A DNA stretch of 9,166 nt from Bacillota bacterium (GCA_023420245.1 JAEZWL010000123.1:1-9166), one strand, 5' to 3'. Counted from the first letter of the stretch, positions 1 through 5,465 are shown. A program made the numbers and translations. The notes: generated from the letters alone by a model not told the origin.

Positions 1-341
1 TTGTTACGGAGCTGCTCCGCCCGGGACGCGACCCGCGCGACGAGCTGCCTGCCCCCATGCTGCGGACGGATGTTTTAAGCATGGAGGATTTAAAGCCCGG
101 CATGGAGCTGGACGGTACGGTGCGGAACGTCATCGACTTCGGCGCGTTTGTCGATATCGGCGTTCATCAGGACGGTCTGGTGCACATCTCGCAGATTTGC
201 GACAAATACATCAAGCACCCGGGCGAGGTGCTCAAGGTCGGCGATATCGTCAAGGTACGGGTTCTGACCGTGGATTTAGCGAAAAAGCGCATTGCGCTGA
301 CGATGAAAGAGGATGAAGCGGCAGACGCATCCGTCCGATAA
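1..341 (+). CDS. tex: Tex family RNA-binding protein, C-terminal fragment (S1 domain)
   Basis: This is the last roughly 113 codons of a gene that begins before the window. The frame is open from base 3, so the ATG at 57 is internal and not a start. The segment reads ...LLRPGRDPRDELPAPMLRTD and then an S1 OB-fold: LKPGMELDGTVRNVIDFGAF, VDIGVHQDGLVHISQ, a HPGEVLKVGDIVKVRVL strand pair and a KKRIALTMK end. The 'RPGRDPR(D)E.P.P.LR..VL.MEDLKPGM' lead-in to a single C-terminal S1 domain is characteristic of Tex, a large (about 700-780 aa) cytoplasmic nucleic-acid-binding protein linked to transcription. S1 domains bind single-stranded RNA. Other S1 proteins (RpsA, PNPase, GSP13) fit less well because of the arginine-rich lead-in. 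The N-terminal YqgF-like and helix-hairpin-helix parts lie outside the window and cannot be checked. No clear intrinsic terminator follows the stop codon. Confidence 0.88.
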   Translation, partial: VTELLRPGRDPRDELPAPMLRTDVLSMEDLKPGMELDGTVRNVIDFGAFVDIGVHQDGLVHISQICDKYIKHPGEVLKVGDIVKVRVLTVDLAKKRIALTMKEDEAADASVR

Positions 342-347
342 AATTCC

Positions 348-376
348 TTGCATCGGGATACAGAAACCTTTATAAT
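348..376 (+). promoter_or_regulatory. Predicted sigma-A promoter of ychF
   Basis: TTGCAT (348-353), a 17-bp spacer and a perfect TATAAT (371-376) lie between tex and ychF. Transcription would start near 383 and leave a leader of about 85 nt. The leader contains a weak hairpin, GAGCG (386-390) with CGCTC (402-406). ychF is therefore probably transcribed independently of tex. The call rests on sequence match and spacing only. Confidence 0.6.
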
Positions 377-468
377 AAAAAAAGTGAGCGCAAAAAGTTT
401 ACGCTCTGGATATATCTCTGCTATATATTACAGATAGTATTATTTTGGGATAAAGAGGGAAATAAAAC

Positions 469-1563
469 ATGAAGCTTGGTATCGTAGGCTTGCCAAACGT
501 GGGCAAGAGCACACTTTTTAACGCGATTACAAACGCGGGCGCTCAGTCCGCCAACTATCCGTTCTGCACCATCGAGCCCAACGTGGGCGTGGTCGCGGTT
601 CCGGATAAAAGGCTGGACAAGCTGGCTGAAATGTACCATCCTGAAAAATATACGCCTGCCACCATTGAGTTCGTCGACATCGCCGGGCTGGTGCGCGGCG
701 CTTCCAAGGGCGAAGGGCTGGGCAACAAGTTCCTCGCCAATATCCGCGAGGTAGACGCGATTGTTCACGTCGTCCGCTGCTTTGTGAACGCCGATATCAT
801 CCACGTGGAGGGCAGCATCGATCCGAAGCGCGACATTGAGACCATCAACCTTGAGCTGGTTCTTTCCGATATGGAGGTGCTTGACCGCCGTATCGATAAA
901 ACGCAGAAAATGATCAAGGCGGATAAAAAATATCAGCTTGAGCTTGACTTTTTCCAGCGTGTAAAAGAGGCGCTGAACGAAGGCAAAGCCGCGCGCAGCG
1001 TGGAATGCACCGAGGATGAGGCCGCGCTGTTAGGCTCCGTTTCCCTGCTGACCAACAAGCCGATTATTTACGCCGCCAACATGAGCGAGGAAGATTTTAA
1101 GGGCGGAATTGAAGCCAACGCGCAGTATCAGAGGGTAAAGGAAATCGCCGCCGGCGAGCACGCGGGCGTGCTGCCCATCTGCGCCGAAATCGAAGCGGAA
1201 ATCAGTGGCATGGATTTGGAGGAAAAGGAGCTGTTCCTTTCCGACATGGGGCTGACCGAATCCGGTCTTGACCGCCTGATTAATGCCTGCTACTCCCTGC
1301 TCGGGCTGATCTCCTACCTTACCGCCGGGCAGCCGGAGGTTCGCGCCTGGACGATTACCAAGGGAACAAAAGCGCCGCAGGCGGCAGGAAAGATTCACAC
1401 GGACTTTGAGCGCGGCTTTATCCGCGCGGAGGTGGTTTCCTTCGACGACCTGATGGCCTGCGGAACCATGACCGCCGCAAAGGAAAAGGGCTTAGTACGC
1501 TCCGAGGGCAAGGAATATGTTATGCAGGACGGGGACATTGTGCTGTTCCGGTTTAATGTGTAA
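469..1563 (+). CDS. ychF: Ribosome-binding ATPase YchF (OLA1 family)
   Basis: This 364-aa P-loop NTPase matches the usual YchF length (about 363-366 aa). The G1/P-loop is GLPNVGKST (residues 7-15), the switch I region is NYPFCTIEPNVG (29-40) and G3 is DIAGL (70-74). The G4 position carries NMSEE (204-208) instead of the NKxD of true GTPases, which is the hallmark of this Obg-like subfamily and explains its preference for ATP. A coiled-coil insertion spans roughly residues 120-170. A C-terminal TGS domain (about 279-363) contains the conserved RAWTITKGTKAPQAAGKIH and DFERGFIRAE stretches. YchF binds ribosomes and affects translation and stress responses. The ATG is preceded by AGAGGGA (454-460) with 8-nt spacing, which supports this start. 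It has its own promoter upstream and a strong terminator downstream, so it is probably monocistronic. Nothing in the protein looks broken. Confidence 0.97.
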   Translation: MKLGIVGLPNVGKSTLFNAITNAGAQSANYPFCTIEPNVGVVAVPDKRLDKLAEMYHPEKYTPATIEFVDIAGLVRGASKGEGLGNKFLANIREVDAIVHVVRCFVNADIIHVEGSIDPKRDIETINLELVLSDMEVLDRRIDKTQKMIKADKKYQLELDFFQRVKEALNEGKAARSVECTEDEAALLGSVSLLTNKPIIYAANMSEEDFKGGIEANAQYQRVKEIAAGEHAGVLPICAEIEAEISGMDLEEKELFLSDMGLTESGLDRLINACYSLLGLISYLTAGQPEVRAWTITKGTKAPQAAGKIHTDFERGFIRAEVVSFDDLMACGTMTAAKEKGLVRSEGKEYVMQDGDIVLFRFNV

Positions 1564-1565
1564 TT

Positions 1566-1585
1566 CCTGAGGGAATCGCCTCAGG
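1566..1585 (+). repeat. Small perfect hairpin just after ychF
   Basis: CCTGAGG (1566-1572) pairs with CCTCAGG (1579-1585) around a 6-nt loop, beginning 2 nt after the ychF stop codon. No T-tract follows, so it is not a stand-alone terminator. It may act as a 3'-end stabiliser upstream of the real terminator at 1629. Confidence 0.45.
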
Positions 1586-1628
1586 CGCGTGCCGACCGCA
1601 TGATTTCAGCCATACTGGATATTCAACC

Positions 1629-1660
1629 AAAAACAGCGCCCCGAACGGGACGCTGTTTTT
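1629..1660. terminator. Rho-independent terminator of ychF, potentially bidirectional
   Basis: An inverted repeat has arms AAAAACAGCG (1629-1638) and CGCTGTTTTT (1651-1660). It is extended inside by CCC/GGG after a single C-A mismatch (1639/1650), with a GAAC tetraloop (1643-1646). The plus strand ends in TTTTT, and the A5 on the other side gives the minus strand a T-tract too. It therefore can end ychF from the left and any minus-strand transcript coming from the promoter at 2023-2051. Confidence 0.85.
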
Positions 1661-1683
1661 CGCGGTTACCTTTATCTCTTCTT

Positions 1684-1790
1684 ATTGTGCCCCGAATATG
1701 GCGAATCAGCTTGCGCGGGCAGGTAATAGAGGACAGAAAGAAATTTTATGGAAAAGCTCTGCCCGCACCGCTCTATTCGGGGGCAGCAAT
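1684..1790. repeat. Long imperfect hairpin (107 nt)
   Basis: The outer stem is ATTGTGCCCCGAATA (1684-1698) pairing with TATTCGGGG(G)CA(G)CAAT (1774-1790), with two bulged Gs on the 3' side. The inner stem is GCGGGCAG (1715-1722) with CTGCCCGC (1759-1766), 8 bp and perfect. A mostly unpaired tip separates the inner arms. Either strand would fold similarly. It could be a structured RNA, the 3' part of a minus-strand transcript, or the remnant of a small palindromic element. I do not recognise a family. Confidence 0.5.
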
Positions 1791-1871
1791 AAAAAACGCC
1801 ATGTACGGAATTTTGTTCCATACACAGCGCAGGGCTCCTTCGGCAATCGCAAAAATCTTAAAACTTCCCTC

Positions 1872-1900
1872 TGTACAAAATGTGACGAAAGAAGTATAAT
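1872..1900 (+). promoter_or_regulatory. Predicted promoter of a small RNA
   Basis: TGTACA (1872-1877, four of six matches to TTGACA), a 17-bp spacer and a perfect TATAAT (1895-1900). The expected start point, about 1907, coincides with the 5' base of the closing helix of the four-way junction described at 1907-2005. This makes the promoter more believable than sequence match alone. Confidence 0.55.
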
Positions 1901-1906
1901 AGTGTT

Positions 1907-2005
1907 TGCAAACGTGCGGGGATTCCCGTTGTGGTATGGAGGACGATTCTCCGTATCGCAGGAGGCAGGTGGCTAGAAACACCTGTTTCTGCGTTTGTGT
2001 TTTTT
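1907..2005 (+). ncRNA. Putative small structured RNA with a four-way junction
   Basis: About 99 nt lie between a promoter and a T6 tract (2000-2005). Hand folding gives four helices with no unpaired base at the junction. P1 joins 1907-1915 to 1991-1999, with CAAACG/CGTTTG as core. P2 spans 1916-1929 (GCGGG, loop GATT, CCCGT). P3 spans 1930-1960 (12 bp, TGTGGTATGGAG with CTCCGTATCGCA, 7-nt loop). P4 spans 1961-1990 (GGAGGCAGGTG with CACCTGTTTCT, 11 bp including G-U pairs, 8-nt loop). P1 followed by the T-tract would serve as the terminator. The 5' strand of P4 contains GGAGG, which is paired in this fold. It is not a tRNA, tmRNA, 6S, SRP or purine-riboswitch pattern that I can recognise. No downstream gene is close on the plus strand, so a free small RNA is more likely than a cis leader. 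The fold is seen; function and expression are inferred. Confidence 0.5.
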
Positions 2006-2022
2006 ATTGTGCCTCTACTAGA

Positions 2023-2051
2023 ATTATAGCGCGTTTGATTCTATAATGCAA
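2023..2051 (-). promoter_or_regulatory. Predicted minus-strand promoter facing the small RNA
   Basis: On the minus strand, TTGCAT (2051-2046), a 17-bp spacer and TATAAT (2028-2023) form the same hexamer pair and spacing as the ychF promoter. Transcription would begin near 2016 and run antisense through the 1907-2005 RNA and the 1684-1790 hairpin to the bidirectional terminator at 1629-1660. No credible protein gene lies on that path. Confidence 0.45.
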
Positions 2052-2119
2052 CATAATTTTTAATTTTATTTTTTTGATTGCCGTACAGATTGGGGCAATC
2101 GTTAAATTTAGCTGACCAC

Positions 2120-2444
2120 TTTTCCACTTCCGCATCAGATAATGTTGAAACTTTATGCTGACTATGCCAATGTTTTATTAGATTTTCTTCGACGGCGGTC
2201 TAATAGCCTTGCGGTTGATAAATTGCGTGGGACACAGAGTGGCTCAGATTTGAAATGCATCAAGTTTCTCCCTTTGCCCTCGGGTCGGGCAGACCCATCC
2301 TTTCGCTATCGTCCGAAAGGATGCAAAGGACTCGCAGGGGGATTTTTAACTCCCAACGAGGGGGTTCCATAAAATCCCCCTGCACCCCCAGTATCCTCAT
2401 CAACCATGGCTATGTCAATTTTCTGCGTGGTTTTGATTGACGGG
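2120..2444. repeat. Intergenic repeat, copy A
   Basis: This copy shares three collinear blocks with copy B. The first is 2120-2158 (TTTTCC...CTTCCGCA...TGTTGAAA.TTTATGC). The second is 2239-2290 (GTGGCTC..ATTTGAAATGC to TCGGGC), 44 of 52 bases identical to copy B. The third is 2391-2444 (GTATCC.CATCAA to TTTTGATTGACGGG), 48 of 54 identical. Copy A carries an extra segment of about 90 bp (2291-2390) with two strong hairpins that copy B lacks. No coding capacity is evident. The strand is arbitrary. Confidence 0.7.
2296..2382. repeat. Pair of strong hairpins inside repeat copy A
   Basis: Hairpin 1 is CATCCTTTCG (2296-2305) with CGAAAGGATG (2314-2323), a perfect 10-bp stem with an 8-nt loop. Hairpin 2 is CAGGGGGATTTT (2335-2346) with AAAATCCCCCTG (2371-2382), a perfect 12-bp outer stem. 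It continues inside as AACTCCC (2348-2354) with GGGGGTT (2360-2366). Neither is followed by a T-tract, so terminator function is unlikely. Confidence 0.65.
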
Positions 2445-2455
2445 AAATTGAGGCA

Positions 2456-2780
2456 GCCCCTCCTAACCTGTTTTCCCCCTTCCGCACTACGTGTGTTGAA
2501 ATTTTATGCGTGTTTTCTTGCGGGAGGGGGCAGGGGGAGAGAATCCTCATCCTGAAAAAGTATCTTTACATTATTTTTGGTAAAATTGGTTATTGAAACA
2601 AGGGTGGCTCTAATTTGAAATGCATCGGGTTTTCCTCTTTGCCCTCAGGTCGGGCGGAGGGATTTGGTATCCCCATCAATCAAGGCTGTGTCAATTTTCT
2701 ACGCGGTTTTGATTGACGGGCGGTCTGTTGCCGCGCAGGTGATGACGAGCCGTGAGTAACGGCAGCAGGTTAGGAGGGGC
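2456..2780. mobile_element. Possible MITE-like element with 15-bp terminal inverted repeats (contains repeat copy B)
   Basis: GCCCCTCCTAACCTG (2456-2470) and its exact reverse complement CAGGTTAGGAGGGGC (2766-2780) bracket 325 bp that has no gene. The three bases immediately outside are GCA on both sides (2453-2455 and 2781-2783), which could be a target-site duplication but could also be chance. Most of repeat copy B (2471-2720) lies inside. Near the right end are the hairpins GCCGT/ACGGC (2749-2753/2759-2763) and AGGGGC/GCCCCT (2775-2780/2784-2789). The inverted repeats are certain; the mobile-element reading is an inference. Confidence 0.4.
2471..2720. repeat. Intergenic repeat, copy B
   Basis: This is the counterpart of copy A, with blocks at 2471-2509, 2604-2655 and 2667-2720. 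Its third block forms a hairpin, CCCATCAATCAA with TTGATTGACGGG, with one mismatch. Relative to copy A it lacks the two-hairpin segment (only 11 bp separate blocks 2 and 3). The 94 bp between blocks 1 and 2 differ from the 80 bp in copy A. Confidence 0.7.
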
Positions 2781-2807
2781 GCAGCCCCTTCTATAAATGT
2801 ATTCCGG

Positions 2808-3374
2808 TCAATGGTGTATTTTATTTTTGCCCTCGCTGTGAAAAAAATATTGCTGATCCAGCAGCCTTAAAACCGCGTAGAGAAGGACGGTTTCGATCGG
2901 GAGCATGATGAGGTTGGTCGTAATGCGGGAGGCAAGCACCACAGGAAACGCCTTGCCGTATAGGATGGAAAGCCAGAGCGGATTCAACAGCAGGCTGATG
3001 ATAACCGTGTCCAATGCTTTTACCCAGAAGGTCCGCAAAAGGGTGACCGGCTTGCGGTAGAGGATTACACCGTAAAGAAAGCCGGAAATAATTGCGTTGA
3101 GGGTAAAGCCGGGGAAAAACGGACCGGTAGGATGGATGAGGTAAGTGAGCACATCGCCGGCCGCGCCCATTGCCATGCCGACCGCCGGACCAAACAGCAT
3201 ACCGGAGACCGCGACCGGCAAAAAGGAAAAGCCGATTTTCAGCAGATTGCTCACCGAAATCGTAAAGAATCCCAAAACGACTTTGAGCGCGAGCAGCATG
3301 CCGCAGACGGAGATTGCCGAGATTCTTCCGAAATTCTGGGTGGAAAGACGAAGATCGCTTAGAATTTTTTTCAT
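2808..3374 (-). CDS. folT: ECF transporter S component, folate family (FolT)
   Basis: This 188-aa, strongly hydrophobic integral membrane protein has about six predicted membrane spans. It begins MKKILSDLRLSTQNFGRIS, followed by ALKVVLGFFTISVSNLLKIG, FLPVAVSGMLFGPAVGMAMG and DVLTYLIHPTGPFFPGFTLN. That succession is typical of the folate-specific substrate-binding (S) component of energy-coupling factor transporters. The S component binds folate and docks onto a shared EcfA-EcfA'-EcfT module encoded elsewhere; no ECF ATPase is in the window. The ATG at 3374 is chosen over an upstream in-frame start because AAGGAGG (minus strand, 3389-3383) lies 8 nt upstream, and because the longer reading would translate the riboswitch. 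A THF riboswitch directly precedes it, which independently supports folate as substrate. The gene stands alone on its strand, divergent from lepA, with no canonical terminator after the TGA. Confidence 0.9.
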   Translation of the reverse strand: MKKILSDLRLSTQNFGRISAISVCGMLLALKVVLGFFTISVSNLLKIGFSFLPVAVSGMLFGPAVGMAMGAAGDVLTYLIHPTGPFFPGFTLNAIISGFLYGVILYRKPVTLLRTFWVKALDTVIISLLLNPLWLSILYGKAFPVVLASRITTNLIMLPIETVLLYAVLRLLDQQYFFHSEGKNKIHH

Positions 3375-3417
3375 AAAAAAACCCTCCTTATGCAACAGCG
3401 CTACATAAAGAGGGTTT
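3375..3417 (-). terminator. Riboswitch-controlled terminator that also holds the folT Shine-Dalgarno
   Basis: On the minus strand AAACCCTCTTTATG (3417-3404) pairs with CATAAGGAGGGTTT (3392-3379), a 14-bp stem with one G-U pair and an 11-nt loop. It runs directly into seven Ts (3381-3375) that abut the ATG at 3374. The 3' arm contains AAGGAGG, the folT ribosome binding site, so the same helix can stop transcription and hide the translation start. A competing antiterminator, GCTACATA (3433-3426) with TATGTAGC (3407-3400), overlaps both the 5' arm of this stem and the last bases of the riboswitch. Confidence 0.85.
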
Positions 3418-3431
3418 CCCCGTACTATGTA

Positions 3432-3526
3432 GCAGCGGGATGCGAATTCTGCACCGCAAGTTTCCTTTTCGTCCGCCCGACAACTCCCTGTTCGTGCGGC
3501 ACTTAACGCGCAAAATTCTACTCTGC
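3432..3526 (-). promoter_or_regulatory. Tetrahydrofolate (THF) riboswitch
   Basis: The minus strand carries the diagnostic THF-riboswitch segments in order: GCAGAGTAGA, GCGCGTTAAGTG, GCGGTGCAGAATTCGCATCC and the closing CGCTGC. P1 is GCAG/CTGC. P2 is GAATTTTGC with GCAGAATTC. P3 includes CCGC/GCGG. A GGGA in the P3 loop (+ strand 3485-3488) can pair with TCCC near the 3' end (+ 3437-3440), matching the known loop pseudoknot. In characterised examples THF binding lowers expression of folate transport genes. Here P1 formation would disrupt the antiterminator, favour the terminator and switch folT off when folates are plentiful. Aptamer identity is by pattern recall; the off-switch direction is inferred from the overlap geometry. 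Confidence 0.9.
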
Positions 3527-3542
3527 ATTTGATTGTGCTCCT

Positions 3543-3571
3543 ATTATAGCGGATTGCACGTGGAATTACAA
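3543..3571 (-). promoter_or_regulatory. Predicted promoter of the THF riboswitch-folT unit
   Basis: On the minus strand TTGTAA (3571-3566), a 17-bp spacer and TATAAT (3548-3543). The predicted start, near 3536, is about 10 nt before the first riboswitch base, as expected for a riboswitch leader. Confidence 0.7.
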
Positions 3572-3600
3572 GAAGCATTCTGTTCATTTCTTATCCCTTG

Positions 3601-3609
3601 TGATATAAT
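3601..3609 (+). promoter_or_regulatory. Predicted lepA promoter with extended -10
   Basis: TGATATAAT (3601-3609) is an extended -10 (TGnTATAAT). The best -35 at 17-bp spacing, TGTTCA (3581-3586), is poor, which is typical of extended -10 promoters. It is divergent from the folT promoter, with the two -35 regions about 10 bp apart. Transcription would start near 3616, leaving a leader of about 30-40 nt. Confidence 0.55.
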
Positions 3610-3647
3610 ATATCATTAACTGTTTTATGAATATCTATGAGGATTAG

Positions 3648-5465
3648 GTGATTAATTTGTCGATTTCCCGCGATAAAATCCGAAATTTCAGTATTATAGC
3701 CCATATCGACCACGGCAAAAGCACGCTCGCCGACCGGATTCTGGAACAGACCAAAGCGGTTGCGCTGCGCGACATGGAAAACCAGCTTCTCGACAATATG
3801 GACCTGGAACGGGAACGCGGCATCACCATCAAGGCGCACGCGGTTACGCTGGTTTACCACGCGAAGGACGAACAGGACTACGTTTTTAATTTAATCGATA
3901 CGCCGGGTCACGTGGATTTTAACTACGAAGTTTCGCGTTCGCTCGCCGCCTGCGAGGGCGCGGTGCTGGTGGTGGACGCTTCACAGGGCATTGAGGCGCA
4001 GACGCTTGCGAATACGTATCTTGCGGTGGACGCGGGGCTGGAAATCGTTCCGGTCATTAACAAAATTGATCTGCCGGGCGCTCAGCCGGAAAGGGTTCGT
4101 ACCGAAATCGAGGATGTCATCGGGATTCCTGCGGACGACGCGCCGTGCATTTCGGCAAAGATGGGAATCAACATCGACCAGGTGATGGAGCAGGTCGTAA
4201 AATGCGTTCCGGCGCCGCAGGGCGATGAGACCGCGCCGCTCAAGGCTTTGATTTTCGACTCCTACTACGACGCCTATAAGGGCGTTATCATTCATATCCG
4301 CGTAAAGGACGGGCAGGTGCACCCCGGCGACGTCATCCGGATGATGGCGACCGGCGCGGAGTTTACCGTGGTGGAGTGCGGCTACGGGCGCGCGACGTGC
4401 CTGGAGCCGAGCGACGGTCTGAGCGCGGGAGAGGTCGGCTACATCGCCGCCTCGATCAAGGCAGTAAAGGAGGCCCGCGTGGGTGACACCGTCACCCTTG
4501 CGGAGCGCCCCGCAAAGGAAGCGCTGCCCGGCTACCGGTCGGTGCAGTCCATGGTTTTCTGCGGAATTTATCCGGCGGACGGCGCGCATTACTCCGATCT
4601 GCGCGACGCGCTCGAAAAGCTTCAGCTGAACGACGCCGCGCTTTCGTTTGAACCGGAAACCTCCATCGCGCTGGGCTTCGGCTTTCGCTGCGGCTTTCTC
4701 GGTCTGCTCCATATGGAAATCGTTCAGGAGCGTCTGGAGCGCGAATATAATCTGGATTTGATTACGACCGCCCCGAGCGTCGTTTACCGCATCACAAAAA
4801 CCAACGGAGAGGTTATCTCTATCGACAATCCGACGAATTACCCCGACCCTTCCCTCATCGCCAACGCCGAGGAGCCGATGACCAACGCGCATATCTACAC
4901 GCCGAGCGAGTACGTCGGCAATATTATGGATCTTTGTCAGGACCGCCGCGGCGTGTTCAAGGATATGAAATACATTGATACCGACCGTGTGGATATCCAC
5001 TACGAGCTGCCGCTGAATGAAATCATTTACGATTTCTTCGACGCGCTGAAATCCCGTACACGCGGCTACGCCTCGTTTGATTACGAGCTGAACGGCTACC
5101 AGAAAAGCAATCTGGTCAAGCTGGATATCATGCTCAACGGCGACGTGGTGGACGCGCTTTCCTTTATTATTCATGCCGACAAGGCATACCCCCGGGCGCG
5201 CAAGATGGCGGAAAAGCTCTCGGAGAAGATTCCGCGCCAGCTTTTTGAGGTTCCGATTCAGGCCTGTGTGGGCGGAAGGATTATCGCGCGCGAAACGGTA
5301 AAAGCGATGCGGAAGGACGTTTTGGCCAAGTGCTACGGCGGCGACATCACGCGCAAGAAAAAGCTTCTGGAAAAGCAGAAGGAAGGCAAAAAGCGCATGC
5401 GCCAGCTCGGCACGGTCGAGGTTCCGCAGGAGGCCTTCATGAGCGTCCTGAAGCTGGATGAATAA
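3648..5465 (+). CDS. lepA: Elongation factor 4 (translational GTPase LepA)
   Basis: This 605-aa translational GTPase (family norm about 600 aa) is complete. It has G1 AHIDHGKST (residues 18-26), G2 RGIT (57-60), G3 DTPGHVDF (84-91), G4 NKID (137-140) and G5 SAK. EF-G-like domains II, III and V follow. The LepA-specific C-terminal domain ends ...YGGDITRKKKLLEKQKEGKK and then ...LGTVEVPQEAFMSVLKL. LepA binds ribosomes and influences elongation/back-translocation and 30S assembly. The start is uncertain. GTG at 3648 is preceded by GAGG (3639-3642), and TTG at 3657 by AGGTG (3646-3650); the latter gives MSISRDKIRNF, which also resembles family N-termini. The two differ by three residues. It is followed by hemW after a 108-bp gap, the usual lepA-hemW-hrcA order of Gram-positives. 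Confidence 0.97.
   Translation: MINLSISRDKIRNFSIIAHIDHGKSTLADRILEQTKAVALRDMENQLLDNMDLERERGITIKAHAVTLVYHAKDEQDYVFNLIDTPGHVDFNYEVSRSLAACEGAVLVVDASQGIEAQTLANTYLAVDAGLEIVPVINKIDLPGAQPERVRTEIEDVIGIPADDAPCISAKMGINIDQVMEQVVKCVPAPQGDETAPLKALIFDSYYDAYKGVIIHIRVKDGQVHPGDVIRMMATGAEFTVVECGYGRATCLEPSDGLSAGEVGYIAASIKAVKEARVGDTVTLAERPAKEALPGYRSVQSMVFCGIYPADGAHYSDLRDALEKLQLNDAALSFEPETSIALGFGFRCGFLGLLHMEIVQERLEREYNLDLITTAPSVVYRITKTNGEVISIDNPTNYPDPSLIANAEEPMTNAHIYTPSEYVGNIMDLCQDRRGVFKDMKYIDTDRVDIHYELPLNEIIYDFFDALKSRTRGYASFDYELNGYQKSNLVKLDIMLNGDVVDALSFIIHADKAYPRARKMAEKLSEKIPRQLFEVPIQACVGGRIIARETVKAMRKDVLAKCYGGDITRKKKLLEKQKEGKKRMRQLGTVEVPQEAFMSVLKLDE

Larger units (their letters stand above)
1661..2807. other. 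Gene-free intergenic region of about 1.15 kb
   Basis: No convincing protein gene is present. The open frames here (60-99 codons) lack good ribosome binding sites, run through hairpins and repeats, and show no recognisable motifs. The region instead holds an imperfect long hairpin (1684-1790), a small RNA unit with its own promoter (1872-2005), an opposing minus-strand promoter (2023-2051), an AT-rich stretch (about 2041-2076) beside a 7-bp hairpin (GATTGCC 2076-2082 with GGCAATC 2094-2100), two diverged copies of an intergenic repeat (2120-2444 and 2471-2720), and a 15-bp inverted-repeat pair (2456-2470 / 2766-2780). Confidence 0.7.

Noticed and set aside
386..406. GAGCG/CGCTC hairpin as a tex terminator
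   Set aside because: It has only 5 bp with an 11-nt loop and no T-tract, and it lies downstream of the predicted ychF start site, so it belongs to the ychF leader.
1600..1976. Overlapping 92- and 99-codon open frames after ychF
   Set aside because: They run through the ychF terminator and the long hairpin, lack a ribosome binding site, overlap each other in different frames and show no recognisable protein motif.
1773..1982. 69-codon minus-strand open frame downstream of the minus-strand promoter
   Set aside because: It has no Shine-Dalgarno sequence, and its sequence is the complement of the structured RNA and part of the hairpin, so it is more likely incidental.
2142..2440. Two overlapping open frames (76 and 61 codons) in the repeat region
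   Set aside because: They coincide with repeat copy A and its hairpins, the equivalent frames are not kept in copy B, and no start signals are present.
2774..2790. AGGGGC/GCCCCT hairpin as the folT terminator
   Set aside because: It is well placed 18 nt after the folT stop on the minus strand, but no U-tract follows on that strand and it is part of the inverted-repeat element.
3375..3587. Longer folT reading starting at 3587 (259 aa)
   Set aside because: The extra 71 codons translate the THF riboswitch and terminator and start upstream of the predicted transcription start. The Shine-Dalgarno supports 3374.
3981..5174. 397-codon minus-strand open frame opposite lepA
   Set aside because: It is a shadow of lepA codon bias on the opposite strand, with no start signals or recognisable motifs.
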